This document shows positions 7,299 through 17,498 of a stretch of 64,000 nucleotides of DNA, piece after piece. Origin of the DNA: Nonomuraea helvata (GTDB taxonomy: Bacteria; Actinomycetota; Actinomycetes; Streptosporangiales; Streptosporangiaceae); the NCBI RefSeq assembly GCF_039535785.1, contig NZ_BAAAXV010000001.1:2542001-2606000 (forward strand), in the 5' to 3' direction. Both the position numbers and the translations under genes were made by a program. The notes under the pieces are model-generated. The model was given only the letters and a program-made list of their open reading frames with translations, ran no database searches and had not been told where the DNA came from. Position 1 is the stretch's first letter, and each line of letters starts with the position of its first letter.

Positions 7299-8408
7299 CT
7301 AGAGCCCGAGTACCTGGCGTTCCACGTGGTCGAGCGCGAGGCGTACCGCGCCCAGCGCCACGGCCTCGTCCCCGAACGTGGACGCCACCACCTCCGGCAC
7401 GCTCACGCAGAGCTCGGCGAGGTGGCGGCGGAGCGGCTCGAGCAGCACGTCGCCGGCGCGCGCGTGGCCGCCGCCGAGCACCAGCAGATCGGGGTCGACG
7501 GCCAGAGCCAGCGCGGAGGCGCCGATCGCCAGGTTCTCGGCGTAGCGGTCGACCCGCCGCACGGCGTCGCGATCACCCGCCAGCGCCGCCTCGAACACCT
7601 CCGCCGCGGTGGCGAACTCCGGGCCGTCCTTGACCAGCTCGCGGGCGGCGTCCTCCCAGCCGACCTGGCGCAGCGTGCCGATCTCGCCCGCCGCCCCGTT
7701 GCGCCCCTGATGCAGCCGGCCGCCGATCAGGATGCCCGCGCCCGCCCGGTGGCCGATGAGCACGTACACGACGTCGGAGGCGTGCTGCGCGCTGCCGCGC
7801 CAGTGCTCCGCGAGCGCGGCGAGGTTGGCGTCGTTGGCCGCCAGCGCGGCGCCGCCGAACCAGCGCCCGGCCAGCCCGGCCAGGTCCACGCCCGTCCAGC
7901 CGGGCAACGTGATCGACAGCGACACCCGCCCGGTGCGGTCCACGATGCCCGGGGTGCCCGCGGCCACCGCCCACACCCGCCTGTGCGCGATGCCCGCGCC
8001 GTCCACGCAGGCCAGCGACGTACGCCGGGCCGCCTCCAGCCGCTCGTGGGCCGCGGCGTCGCCGGGGACGGCGGCCCGCTCCCAGGCGATCACCTCGCCG
8101 TTGAGATCGGCCAGCGCGGCCACGATCGCGTCGCCGCCGACCTCCACGCCCATCACGTAACCGGCGTCCGCGCGGAACCCGAACCGCCGCGCGGGCCGGC
8201 CCATCGCGCCCTCGTCCGGCGGCACCTCTCTGACGTAGCCGCGCTCGCCCAGCTCGTCGAGGACCGTCTCCACCGTCTGCCTGGACAGGCCGGTGACGCG
8301 GCCGAGCCGGGTCAGCGTGGCCACGCCCTCGCGGCGCAGGGCACTCAGCGTGAGCTGGGTGTTCACCTTGCGCAGCAGCGAGGCGTCACCCGGGCGGAGC
8401 TCCGTCAC
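7299..8408 (-). CDS. ROK-family transcriptional regulator (NagC/XylR type)
   Basis: A 369-residue protein with an N-terminal winged helix (residues 15-75; TLTRLGRVTGLSRQTVETVLDEL). A ROK sugar-kinase-like domain follows, with GVEVGGDAIVAALADL, an AAGTPGIVD motif and the NDANLAALAE strand. The ROK zinc-binding signature (CxCGxxGC) is not present: the equivalent region reads GEIGTLRQVGWEDAA. Zinc binding and kinase activity are therefore doubtful, as in many ROK repressors. It is divergent from a Gfo/Idh/MocA oxidoreductase, a usual pairing for sugar-responsive repression of a catabolic dehydrogenase. The start is GTG 8408. Confidence 0.85.
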   Translation of the reverse strand: MTELRPGDASLLRKVNTQLTLSALRREGVATLTRLGRVTGLSRQTVETVLDELGERGYVREVPPDEGAMGRPARRFGFRADAGYVMGVEVGGDAIVAALADLNGEVIAWERAAVPGDAAAHERLEAARRTSLACVDGAGIAHRRVWAVAAGTPGIVDRTGRVSLSITLPGWTGVDLAGLAGRWFGGAALAANDANLAALAEHWRGSAQHASDVVYVLIGHRAGAGILIGGRLHQGRNGAAGEIGTLRQVGWEDAARELVKDGPEFATAAEVFEAALAGDRDAVRRVDRYAENLAIGASALALAVDPDLLVLGGGHARAGDVLLEPLRRHLAELCVSVPEVVASTFGDEAVALGAVRLALDHVERQVLGL

Positions 8409-8506
8409 TTATGAGACCCTTCCCCATAACTCAATGTTGACGAAGAACAGCCAGGATCCTAGCATCGGCCCGACATACGTTAACTGGTTCCATATGTGGA
8501 GGCGCA

Positions 8507-9802
8507 ATGGTCACGCTCGCCGTCGTGGGCGCGGGTTCGCGGGGGGCCTCGTACGCCCGCCACGCCGTCGAGAGCGGCCAGGCGCGGGTGGTCGCGGTGG
8601 CCGATCCGCTGGACGCCCGCCGCGACAGGTTCCCCGGGGCGGCGCAGTACACGGACTGGCGCGAGCTGGCCGCGCAGCCCCGCCTGGCGGACGCGGTGAT
8701 CATCGCCACCCAGGACAGGGACCACGTCGAGCCCGCGGTGCGCCTCGCCGAGCTGGGCTACGACATCCTGCTGGAGAAGCCGATGGCGGTCTCCGAGGAG
8801 GACTGCCGGAGCATCGTGGCGGCGGCCGAACGCTCCGACGCCGTCTTCGCCGTCTGCCACGTGCTGCGGTACACGCCGTACACGCGGGCGCTGAAGAGGC
8901 TGCTGGACGAGGGCAGGATCGGGGAGATCGTCAGCATCCAGCACCTGGAGCCGGTCGGCTGGTGGCACCAGGCGCACTCGTACGTGCGGGGCAACTGGCG
9001 GCGGGCCGACGAGTCCACGTTCATGCTGCTCGCCAAGTCCTGCCATGACCTCGACTGGCTGGTGTACCTCACGGGCAGGCAGGTCACGCGCGTGTCGTCG
9101 TTCGGCGGGCTCAAGCACTTCCGCCCGGAGAACCGCCCGGAGGGCGCGGCCGACCGCTGCCTGGACTGCCCGGTCGAGGCGGCGTGCCCGTACTCGGCCA
9201 GGCGCATCTATCTCCCGCTGGCCGGACGCGAGGTGTGGCCGCTGTCGGTGCTCACCGAGGACGTCTCCGAGGCGGGCGTGCTGGAGGCGCTCAGGACGGG
9301 CCCGTACGGCAGATGCGTGTACGCCTGCGACAACGACGTGGTCGACCACCAGGTCGTGAACATGGAGTTCGAGGGCGGCACGACCGCGTCGTTCACCATG
9401 ACCGCCTTCACCCCGTCAATCCACCGGCAGACGCGGATCTTCGGCACGCGAGGGTCGATCGAGGGGGACGGCGAGCGGCTGACCGTCCACGACTTCGTCA
9501 CCGGCCGCGCCGAGATCGTCGAAACCCGTCCCACGGGCCCGGAGCGGAGGAGCTCGGGGGGAGAGAGCGAGGGACGAGCCAACGAGCCCCGAAGCGGCCG
9601 CGACCATAAGCACGCGACAGCGGGTGGCGGCCACGGCGGCGGCGACGCAGGGCTGGTGGACGCGTTCCTGGCCGCGGTCGCCACCAGGGACCGCTCCTCG
9701 ATCCTCTCCTCGCCGAGGGCCAGCCTGCACAGCCATCTCATCGCCTGGGCCGCCGAGAGGTCACGGCTGCACGGCGAGACCGTCACGCTCGAAGCGCGAT
9801 GA
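8507..9802 (+). CDS. Gfo/Idh/MocA-family oxidoreductase
   Basis: A 431-residue NAD(P)-dependent dehydrogenase acting on sugars or cyclitols. The Rossmann motif is VVGAGSRGASYA at residues 6-17, EKPMAV is the family's conserved EKP motif near residue 89, and SCHDLDWLVYL supplies the catalytic His region. The cysteine cluster CLDCPVEAACPYSA at about 215-228 resembles metal-binding inserts of the family. The ATG has a good ribosome binding site (gtggaggcgc). Oddity: residues about 341-380 are a hydrophilic low-complexity insertion (SSGGESEGRANEPRSG, then RDHKHATAGGGHGGGDAG) between the last strand and the C-terminal helix, where relatives have a short loop. Probably controlled by the divergent ROK regulator. 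Confidence 0.87.
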   Translation: MVTLAVVGAGSRGASYARHAVESGQARVVAVADPLDARRDRFPGAAQYTDWRELAAQPRLADAVIIATQDRDHVEPAVRLAELGYDILLEKPMAVSEEDCRSIVAAAERSDAVFAVCHVLRYTPYTRALKRLLDEGRIGEIVSIQHLEPVGWWHQAHSYVRGNWRRADESTFMLLAKSCHDLDWLVYLTGRQVTRVSSFGGLKHFRPENRPEGAADRCLDCPVEAACPYSARRIYLPLAGREVWPLSVLTEDVSEAGVLEALRTGPYGRCVYACDNDVVDHQVVNMEFEGGTTASFTMTAFTPSIHRQTRIFGTRGSIEGDGERLTVHDFVTGRAEIVETRPTGPERRSSGGESEGRANEPRSGRDHKHATAGGGHGGGDAGLVDAFLAAVATRDRSSILSSPRASLHSHLIAWAAERSRLHGETVTLEAR

Positions 9803-9804
9803 CG

Positions 9805-11721
<1,917 letters not shown>

Positions 11722-11827
11722 GGGCGCCTCCCCTCGCCGCCACCCTTCCTGCTCTCTACTGAAAGCAACGGGCCGCCTTCAGTCAACGGTGCGCACGGCA
11801 ATCGCCGCCTGACCGTGACACAGCTGG

Positions 11828-13240
11828 TCAAGAAGCTCGTGCGACCGTGCCCGAATACGTCACTTCGTCCTTACCTTGGCGCGTCACCTTGATGGCCATC
11901 CGGTTCGAGTCGGACATCGGGAACATCCGCAGCGTTCCCGGATAGCACTCGCTCCCCATGACCTGATCGAGGGTGAAGACCGCACCGCGCCCGCTGCGCG
12001 CGAGCCGCCCGGAGCAGTGCAGGTCCGCTCCCCACCGCATCGTCCCGCCGTCGGCGCCCATGCGCAGCTCCACGGGGAAGACCCGGTGTGCGGTGAAGTG
12101 CTCGGCGGAGCCCGTCCACGTGCCTTCCAGCCCCGGCCCCTCCGCTCCGCGCAGCCAGAACACGAACCCGGCCACCGCCATGGCCACCCCGATCGCCGCC
12201 ACGCCCAGCTGCCAGGGCCACACCCGCCTGCGCGCCGGGCGCTCCGTGGCGGTGTCGCGTGCGACGGCGGGGAAGCTCGTGGTGGGGTCGGGGTCCATGA
12301 TCCGCCCGGAGTCGCCGGGCGGCGCGCTCTCCATGACCAGCCGCAGCCCGGCCGTGGCGGGATCGCCAGCGGCCGGAGGCTGCGCGGAGCGGGTGGCGCC
12401 GACGGCGGCCTGTGCGCCCGACGACAGCACGTCGCCGCCCGCCGCCTGCCCAAGCAGCCGCCGCAGCACCTCCTCCGCGTCGGGCCGGTCCCCCGGCTCC
12501 GGCGCCAGGCAGGACTCCACGATCTCCCGCAGCCGCCCGGTCAGCGTGCCGAGGTCCGGCTTGCCGTACAGGATCCTCGCCAGGACCTCCTGGTAGGTGT
12601 CCGCCTTGTACGCGTGCCGCCCCGTGGCGGTGTAGACGACGGTCAGCCCCCAGGCCCACAGGTCGGCGGGCGGCCCGGCGAGCTCACCTTTGATGCGCTC
12701 GGGCGCGAGGTACGCCGGGGTGCCGACGGGCACCGCGGCGGTCGTGGCCGCGGTGTCCATGAGCCGGGCCACGCCGAAGTCGATCACTCGCGGCCCGTCG
12801 ATCCCGAGCAGCACGTTCTGCGGCTTGAAGTCGCGATGCACGACGCCGGCCCGGTGGATGGCCCCGAGGGCGGTGGCGGTGCCGATGGCCAGCCGCTCGA
12901 GCGAGCCGCCCAGCCGCGGCCCCTTGGCGACGACGTGCTCCAGCAGCGAGGGGCCCTCGACGTACTCGCTGACCAGGTACGGGCGGTCGCCTTCGAGGTC
13001 GGCGTCGAGCAGCTGGGCCGTGCAGAACGCGGCCACCCGGCGTACCGCCTCGACCTCTCCCAGGAACCTGCGCCGCACGTCCGGATCGCCGGACAGGCTC
13101 GCGTGCAGCAGCTTGACCGCGACCTGGGCGCCCTGCTCGGAGTGGCCGAGGTAGACGACGCCCTGACCGCCCTGGCCGAGCCTGCGCGACAACCGATACT
13201 CCCCCAGCTGTCTCGGGTCATCGGCTCGGAGTGCGGACAT
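11828..13240 (-). CDS. membrane Ser/Thr protein kinase with C-terminal extracytoplasmic domain
   Basis: A 470-residue kinase. The kinase domain is at residues 15-270 with GQGGQGVVYLG, VAVKLLHA, HRDFKPQNVLL, IDFGVAR and GTPAYLAPER. It has one TM helix at about 342-364 (QLGVAAIGVAMAVAGFVFWL) and an outer domain of about 100 residues with two cysteines (DLHCSGRL, SECYPGTL). The outer domain is not PASTA and I do not recognise it. The ATG is only 9 bases after the stop of the luciferase-like gene upstream on the same strand. A possible -10 box CATAAT at 13249-13254 ends 8 bases before it, so it may be transcribed separately as a leaderless message. It is clearly a paralogue of the downstream kinase. 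Confidence 0.92.
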   Translation of the reverse strand: MSALRADDPRQLGEYRLSRRLGQGGQGVVYLGHSEQGAQVAVKLLHASLSGDPDVRRRFLGEVEAVRRVAAFCTAQLLDADLEGDRPYLVSEYVEGPSLLEHVVAKGPRLGGSLERLAIGTATALGAIHRAGVVHRDFKPQNVLLGIDGPRVIDFGVARLMDTAATTAAVPVGTPAYLAPERIKGELAGPPADLWAWGLTVVYTATGRHAYKADTYQEVLARILYGKPDLGTLTGRLREIVESCLAPEPGDRPDAEEVLRRLLGQAAGGDVLSSGAQAAVGATRSAQPPAAGDPATAGLRLVMESAPPGDSGRIMDPDPTTSFPAVARDTATERPARRRVWPWQLGVAAIGVAMAVAGFVFWLRGAEGPGLEGTWTGSAEHFTAHRVFPVELRMGADGGTMRWGADLHCSGRLARSGRGAVFTLDQVMGSECYPGTLRMFPMSDSNRMAIKVTRQGKDEVTYSGTVARAS

Positions 13241-13249
13241 ATCTTTCGA

Positions 13250-14071
13250 TTATGCCGGGGTTTCGATCAGCCTCGCATAATCATCGAGGATCGGCAGCAC
13301 TGTGCTCGCAGGGCCGCTGGGGAGCGTGGCCACCGCCTCCTCGATGCCCAGCTCGGCGAAGTAGTCGAGCTTCTCCCTGGTCGGCATCGTCCCGAACGGG
13401 ATCACCTTGGCCATCGGCCGGCCCGCCTTCTCGCACGCCTCGCGCAGCATCGGCAGCGCCGCCCTGATGCCCTTGCCGCCGATCGGCATCCAGCCCTCGG
13501 CGTACTCGGCGACCTGGGCGAACAGCTTCGGCCCCGCGGCGCCGCCCACGTACACCGGTGGCCCGCTGCGCGGCTTGGGCCAGGACCAGGACGGCTCGAA
13601 CCCGTCGAACGAGGCCACCTCGTCCCGCCACAGCGCCTGCATGGCGAGCACGTTCCGCCTGGCCACCTCGCGGCGGCGGCCGTACGGGACGCCGTGGTTC
13701 TCGATCTCCTCGACGTTCCAGCCGAAGCCGACCCCGACCACGACCCGGCCGCCCGACAGGTGGTCGAGCGTGGCGACGGCCTTGGCGGTCACGATGGGGT
13801 CGCGCTGGGCGGCGAGCAGGACACCGGTCCCGACGCGCAGCCGCTGCGTCGAGGCGGCGGCGAAGGAGAGGGCCACGAGCGGGTCGAGCGTGCGCTTGTA
13901 CTCCTCGGGCAGTTCGTCCTGGCCCGTCGCGGGAGGGGTACGGCGCGAGACCGGGATGTGGGTGTGCTCCGGCACGTAGAGGGAGTCGAAGCCGCGCTCC
14001 TCCGCCGCCCTGGCGAGGTCCTGGACCGGCATGGCCAGATCCGTGACGAACATCGTGACCCCGAGCCTCAT
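13250..14071 (-). CDS. LLM-class (luciferase-like) F420-type oxidoreductase
   Basis: A 273-residue TIM-barrel protein of the luciferase-like monooxygenase superfamily. The start MRLGVTMFVTDLAMP, the early helix ARAAEERGFDSLYVPEHTHIP, GTGVLLAAQRDPIVTAKAVATLD and GVGFGWNVEE are typical of the actinobacterial F420-dependent branch. The cofactor (F420 or FMN) is inferred. It is divergent from the larger LLM gene at 14160 across an 88-base region holding a 22-bp dyad operator. The second kinase gene follows nine bases downstream on the same strand. Confidence 0.88.
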   Translation of the reverse strand: MRLGVTMFVTDLAMPVQDLARAAEERGFDSLYVPEHTHIPVSRRTPPATGQDELPEEYKRTLDPLVALSFAAASTQRLRVGTGVLLAAQRDPIVTAKAVATLDHLSGGRVVVGVGFGWNVEEIENHGVPYGRRREVARRNVLAMQALWRDEVASFDGFEPSWSWPKPRSGPPVYVGGAAGPKLFAQVAEYAEGWMPIGGKGIRAALPMLREACEKAGRPMAKVIPFGTMPTREKLDYFAELGIEEAVATLPSGPASTVLPILDDYARLIETPA

Positions 14072-14087
14072 GCGATCTCCTTCTCGT

Positions 14088-14109
14088 TAACCAAGCGATT
14101 GCTCGGTTA
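14088..14109. promoter_or_regulatory. 22-bp dyad operator between divergent LLM genes
   Basis: TAACCAAGCGA/TTGCTCGGTTA matches its own reverse complement except at two mirrored positions. It lies between divergent genes starting at 14071 and 14160 and resembles AACCAAGC/GCTTGGTT sites of TetR regulators. It shares the core ACCGAGCAAYCGCTTG with the site at 2483-2502. Confidence 0.65.
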
Positions 14110-14159
14110 AGATTTCCAGAGTACCTTGCAGAAGACCGTTCCGCGGAAAGAGGTTCCCG

Positions 14160-15407
14160 GTGAAGTTTTCTATCTTCCTGAATCCGCAGATTCCCGGCTC
14201 CGGGTACGCGGCCGAGGAGAACGCGAAGGCCAGACGGCCCATCGGGCGCGACACCGAGTCGTACCAGAAGCTGCTGCACGAGGTGCGGGAGATAGCGGTG
14301 CACGCCGACCAGCTCGGCTTCGACGCGCTGATGATGACCGAGCACCACTTCCATTCGGAGGGCATGGAGTTCTCGGTCAACCCGCTGATGTTCCTCACCG
14401 ACCTCGCCGCCAGGACCGAGCGGATCCTGCTCGCGCCGCTCGGCCTGGTGCTGCCCGCCTGGGACCCGATCAGGGCGGCCGAGGACGTGGCCCTGCTCGA
14501 CCAGTTCTGCAAGGGGCGGCTGCGGCTGGGGGTGGCGCGCGGCTACCAGAACCGGTGGATGAACGTGCTGGGCCAGCGCTGGCACGCGGCAGCCGCGCGT
14601 TCGGACGGGTCGGCCTCCGACACGCGGAACTTCGACGTCTTCGGCGAGGTGCTGAAGATCATGAAGATGGCGTGGACGCAGGAGACGCTGCGCTACAAGT
14701 CGGACGTGCTGGACTATCAGGTGCCTTATCCGTTTGAGGGCATCGAGGGGTGGCCGGCGCTGGAGTGGACCCGGACGTTCGGCGCGCCGGGCGAGCTCTC
14801 CGAGGATGGGAAGGTGCAGGCCGTCTCCGTCTGCCCCAGGCCGTACCAGAATCCCCACCCGGAGCTGTGGCAGCCGTTCACGATCTCGGACCGGTCGGTC
14901 ATCAGGGCCGCCCAGGAGGACATCCTGCCGTGGATGTTCACCCCCAACCCGGACGACCACGCGGCCAAGGCCAAGCTGTACCAGGAGGAGTCCGCCAAGC
15001 AGGGCCGCCACTACAAGCTGGGCGAGCACACCGGCATCCTCAAGATCGTCGGCATCGCGGACACCACCGAGGAGGCCATCAACACCTTCGGCCGCAGCAT
15101 CCCCAAGGACTTCGCCGCCTTCTTCGGGCCGTTCGGCTACCTGGAGGTGCTGCGGAAGAAGGAGGACGAGAAGCACAAGCCCATCTCCCCGGAGAAGGGC
15201 GACGCCAAGCGCATGAACGACGTGGAGATGGCGCTGTTCGGCACCCCTGACGACGTCAAGCGCGGCATCCAGCGGATGCTCGACCGGATGCCCGACCTGG
15301 AGTGGTTCGGCCTCTACATGCAGGGGCAGCAGGGCGTGCTGCCGCTGGACACGGTCAAGCGGAACCTGGAGCTGTTCGCCACCAAGGTCATCCCGGAGTT
15401 CCCATGA
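14160..15407 (+). CDS. LLM-class flavin-dependent oxidoreductase (large)
   Basis: A 415-residue luciferase-like monooxygenase. MKFSIFLNPQIPG begins the first barrel strand, HADQLGFDALMMTEHHF is the superfamily helix-strand with the conserved EHHF, and LDQFCKGRLRLGVARGY matches the flavin-contacting strand. It is about 60 residues longer than common LLM proteins because of an insertion around residues 180-230. GTG start at 14160 preceded by aaagagg. It overlaps the next LLM gene by ATGA, so they are translationally coupled. This resembles two-component or paired monooxygenases acting on hydrophobic ketones or sterol-like substrates, but the substrate is not readable here. Confidence 0.9.
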   Translation: MKFSIFLNPQIPGSGYAAEENAKARRPIGRDTESYQKLLHEVREIAVHADQLGFDALMMTEHHFHSEGMEFSVNPLMFLTDLAARTERILLAPLGLVLPAWDPIRAAEDVALLDQFCKGRLRLGVARGYQNRWMNVLGQRWHAAAARSDGSASDTRNFDVFGEVLKIMKMAWTQETLRYKSDVLDYQVPYPFEGIEGWPALEWTRTFGAPGELSEDGKVQAVSVCPRPYQNPHPELWQPFTISDRSVIRAAQEDILPWMFTPNPDDHAAKAKLYQEESAKQGRHYKLGEHTGILKIVGIADTTEEAINTFGRSIPKDFAAFFGPFGYLEVLRKKEDEKHKPISPEKGDAKRMNDVEMALFGTPDDVKRGIQRMLDRMPDLEWFGLYMQGQQGVLPLDTVKRNLELFATKVIPEFP

Positions 15408-16273
15408 GGTTCTGGCTGGGGGCCTCGTTCGTCGACACCGACCAGTTCCTCGAGCTGGCGCGAGCGGCCGAGCGGTGCGGGTTCGACACGCTGACGCTGT
15501 CGGACCACCTGTTCTACGCCGACTTCGCCACTCCTTACCCGTACTCGCGGTCGGGGCGGCCGCGCTGGGACGCGCGTACGCACTGGCCGGACGCGTGGGT
15601 CACGATCGGCGCCATGGCCGCGGTCACCACCTCGCTCCGCTTCTCCCCGAACGTCTACATCGCGCCGGCCCGCGACCTGTTCACCGTGGCCAAGCAGGTG
15701 TCCACGGCGGCGGTGCTGTCGCGGGACCGGGTGACGTTCGGGGTGGGCGTGGGGTGGTGCAAGGAGGAGTTCGTCGGCACGGGGCAGGACTTCCACACGC
15801 GTGGACGGCGCCTGGACGCCATGCTCCCCGTCCTCCGCTCCCTCTGGGCCGGCGAGACGGTCACGCTGGACGGCCTCCCCGAGCTGTCGATCTCCCCCAC
15901 CCCGGCCCGGCCGATCCCCGTCTACGTGGGCGGCGACAGCGACGCCGCGCTGCGGCGGGCGGCCCGGCTGGGTGACGGGTGGATCGGGAACCGGATCTAC
16001 ACGGAGGAGCAGCTCGACACCGTGCTCGACACGCTGCGGCAGCACCTTTCCGAGAGCGGCAGGACCGAGCCCTTCGACATCGTGGCGCCGCTCGCGGTGC
16101 TGCCGGACGCCGACACGTACCGCCACTTCGCCGCCAAGGGCGTGACCGCGACCATGGCCGCGCCGTGGTGGCTGGCCACCCCCGAGGAGAAGGCCCGGTA
16201 CGGGGAAGGGACGCTGGAGCTCAAGATCGCCACCATGGAGCGCTTCGCCGAGGAGGTCATCGCCAAGCTCTGA
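15404..16273 (+). CDS. LLM-class oxidoreductase, TIGR03619-like
   Basis: A 289-residue F420/FMN oxidoreductase. It starts at ATG 15404, overlapping the upstream stop (ATGA). Motifs: LARAAERCGFDTLTLSDHLF, SPNVYIAPARDLFTVAKQVS, and GVGVGWCKEEF (equivalent to the GxGxGWxxxE of the superfamily). VYVGGDSDAALRRAARLGDGW is the conserved C-terminal strand and helix. Together with the upstream gene it forms a two-gene operon from the 14.1-kb divergent promoter. The TetR gene at 16276 converges on it three bases away. Confidence 0.88.
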   Translation: MRFWLGASFVDTDQFLELARAAERCGFDTLTLSDHLFYADFATPYPYSRSGRPRWDARTHWPDAWVTIGAMAAVTTSLRFSPNVYIAPARDLFTVAKQVSTAAVLSRDRVTFGVGVGWCKEEFVGTGQDFHTRGRRLDAMLPVLRSLWAGETVTLDGLPELSISPTPARPIPVYVGGDSDAALRRAARLGDGWIGNRIYTEEQLDTVLDTLRQHLSESGRTEPFDIVAPLAVLPDADTYRHFAAKGVTATMAAPWWLATPEEKARYGEGTLELKIATMERFAEEVIAKL

Positions 16274-16275
16274 CG

Positions 16276-16899
16276 TCAGCGGGGCGGGAGGCCCAGCTTC
16301 ACCATGGCCAGATCGACCAGGCCACTCGGGGCCTCCGCCGCCGCGCCGATGCGGGCCGCGGTTGCCGGGGGCTTCGCGGCCTCCGGGGGCTTCGGGACCT
16401 CTGTCGCCACACCGATGCGGGCCAGGGCCGCGAGGCCGAGATAGCCGCCGTACGCGTCCTGCGCCCGCCGGGACGCCTCCTCCGGCGACTGGCCGGCCTC
16501 CTCCAGGGCGGCCCGCATGAAGGCCAGCCGCCGTTCGGTCACCCGCCGCACCACCGGGCCGACTACTGGGCCGACCACCGGGTCGTCGGCCTCGCTGATC
16601 AGCCGGAACGAGATGGCCGCGTCACGCCCGTCACCGAAGGCCCGCTCGAGCAGCACCCGCATGCGCTCCACCGGATCGCGCACCTGCACCAGCCCGGCGA
16701 TGATCGCCTCGGTCTCGGCCTCCCACCGCTCCAGCGCCGCCTCGACCAGCGCCTGGCGGTTGGGGAAGTGCCAGTAGAAGCTGCCTTTCGACACGCCGAG
16801 CCGCACCGCCACCGGCTCCACGGCCACGGCGGCCGTGCCGCCCTCCGCCAGCGCGTCCAGCGCGGCCTTCGCCCAGTCGTCCGCGTTCAACCGACCCAC
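16276..16899 (-). CDS. TetR-family transcriptional regulator
   Basis: A 207-residue repressor with the helix-turn-helix VAVEPVAVRLGVSKGSFYWHF (residues 24-44) and a C-terminal dimer/ligand domain. Oddities are two internal repeats: DDPVVGPVVGPVVRRV (a 4-residue unit repeated near residues 106-119), and ARIGVATEVPKPPEAAKPPATA followed by ARIGAAAEAP near the C-terminus. Both look like recent slippage. It is divergent from the SRPBCC-like gene, with two dyads in the gap that are likely its own operators. Confidence 0.88.
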   Translation of the reverse strand: MGRLNADDWAKAALDALAEGGTAAVAVEPVAVRLGVSKGSFYWHFPNRQALVEAALERWEAETEAIIAGLVQVRDPVERMRVLLERAFGDGRDAAISFRLISEADDPVVGPVVGPVVRRVTERRLAFMRAALEEAGQSPEEASRRAQDAYGGYLGLAALARIGVATEVPKPPEAAKPPATAARIGAAAEAPSGLVDLAMVKLGLPPR

Positions 16900-16911
16900 C
16901 CGCCCATCCTT

Positions 16912-16957
16912 CCATACGCCACCGTATAGTCCCTTCCATACGCAGCCGTACGGAAGG
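16912..16957. promoter_or_regulatory. tandem TetR operators between tetR and SRPBCC gene
   Basis: The right site (16932-16957) is CCTTCCATACG-CAGC-CGTACGGAAGG, with one mismatch in 11-bp arms. The left site (from 16912) repeats the core CCATACG-CCAC-CGTAT (16912-16927). Both lie between divergent start codons at 16899 and 16965. Confidence 0.6.
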
Positions 16958-16964
16958 GGCAGCC

Positions 16965-17498
16965 ATGCCGACGCTCACCGACCGGTTCATCCCTCGACCC
17001 GACGCCGCCGAGCGCCACTCCATCGTGATCCCCGCGTCACGCGACCGCGTCTGGGCCGCCGTCACGCATCCGACCTCGTTCAACCTCCGGGCGATCGTCG
17101 CCGTCCGGAACGTGGCCGCGCGGTTGAGCGGCGGCCGGCCGGAGCGCGAGGCCCCCCGCTTCACGCCGCTCGCCGAGGACCCGGGCCGCGAGGTGGTCCT
17201 CGGCATCATCGGGCAGTGGTGGCGCATCGGCCGCGCCGAGAGCGCGGGTCCGATCACCGGCGCCGGCGACTTCGACGCGTTCGACCGCCCCGGCTACGCG
17301 AAGGGCACGCTCAGCTTCCTGCTCGACGAAACGGCCGAGGGGCGGGTCAAGCTGGTCACGGAGACCCGCGTGGTGGCGACGAGCGAGGACGCGCGGCGCG
17401 CGTTCCTGCGGTACTGGATGGTGATCCGGCTCGGCAGCGGCCTCATCCGCCGCATCATGCTCGCCACCATCCGCGCCCGCGCCACCCGAACCCCCTAG
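16965..17498 (+). CDS. SRPBCC-superfamily (START/Bet v1-like) hypothetical protein
   Basis: A 177-residue protein. The opening ERHSIVIPASRDRVWAAVTH is the typical first strand and helix of the SRPBCC fold ('i.ApaerVWaav'). The later pattern FLLDETAEGRVKLVTETRV and a C-terminal helix (RYWMVIRLGSGLIRRIML) also fit. These proteins bind hydrophobic ligands or act as polyketide cyclases; none of the residues shows which. It is controlled, by position, by the divergent TetR. It converges on the MarR gene with a four-base stop overlap. Confidence 0.65.
   Translation: MPTLTDRFIPRPDAAERHSIVIPASRDRVWAAVTHPTSFNLRAIVAVRNVAARLSGGRPEREAPRFTPLAEDPGREVVLGIIGQWWRIGRAESAGPITGAGDFDAFDRPGYAKGTLSFLLDETAEGRVKLVTETRVVATSEDARRAFLRYWMVIRLGSGLIRRIMLATIRARATRTP

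Noticed and set aside
8400..8418. TCCGTCACTTATGAGACCC near the ROK start is almost identical to TCCGTCACTTATGTGACCC at 28717-28735 upstream of dxr.
   Set aside because: One such 18-of-19 match is expected by chance among all pairs in a 64-kb window, and the two genes have no functional link.
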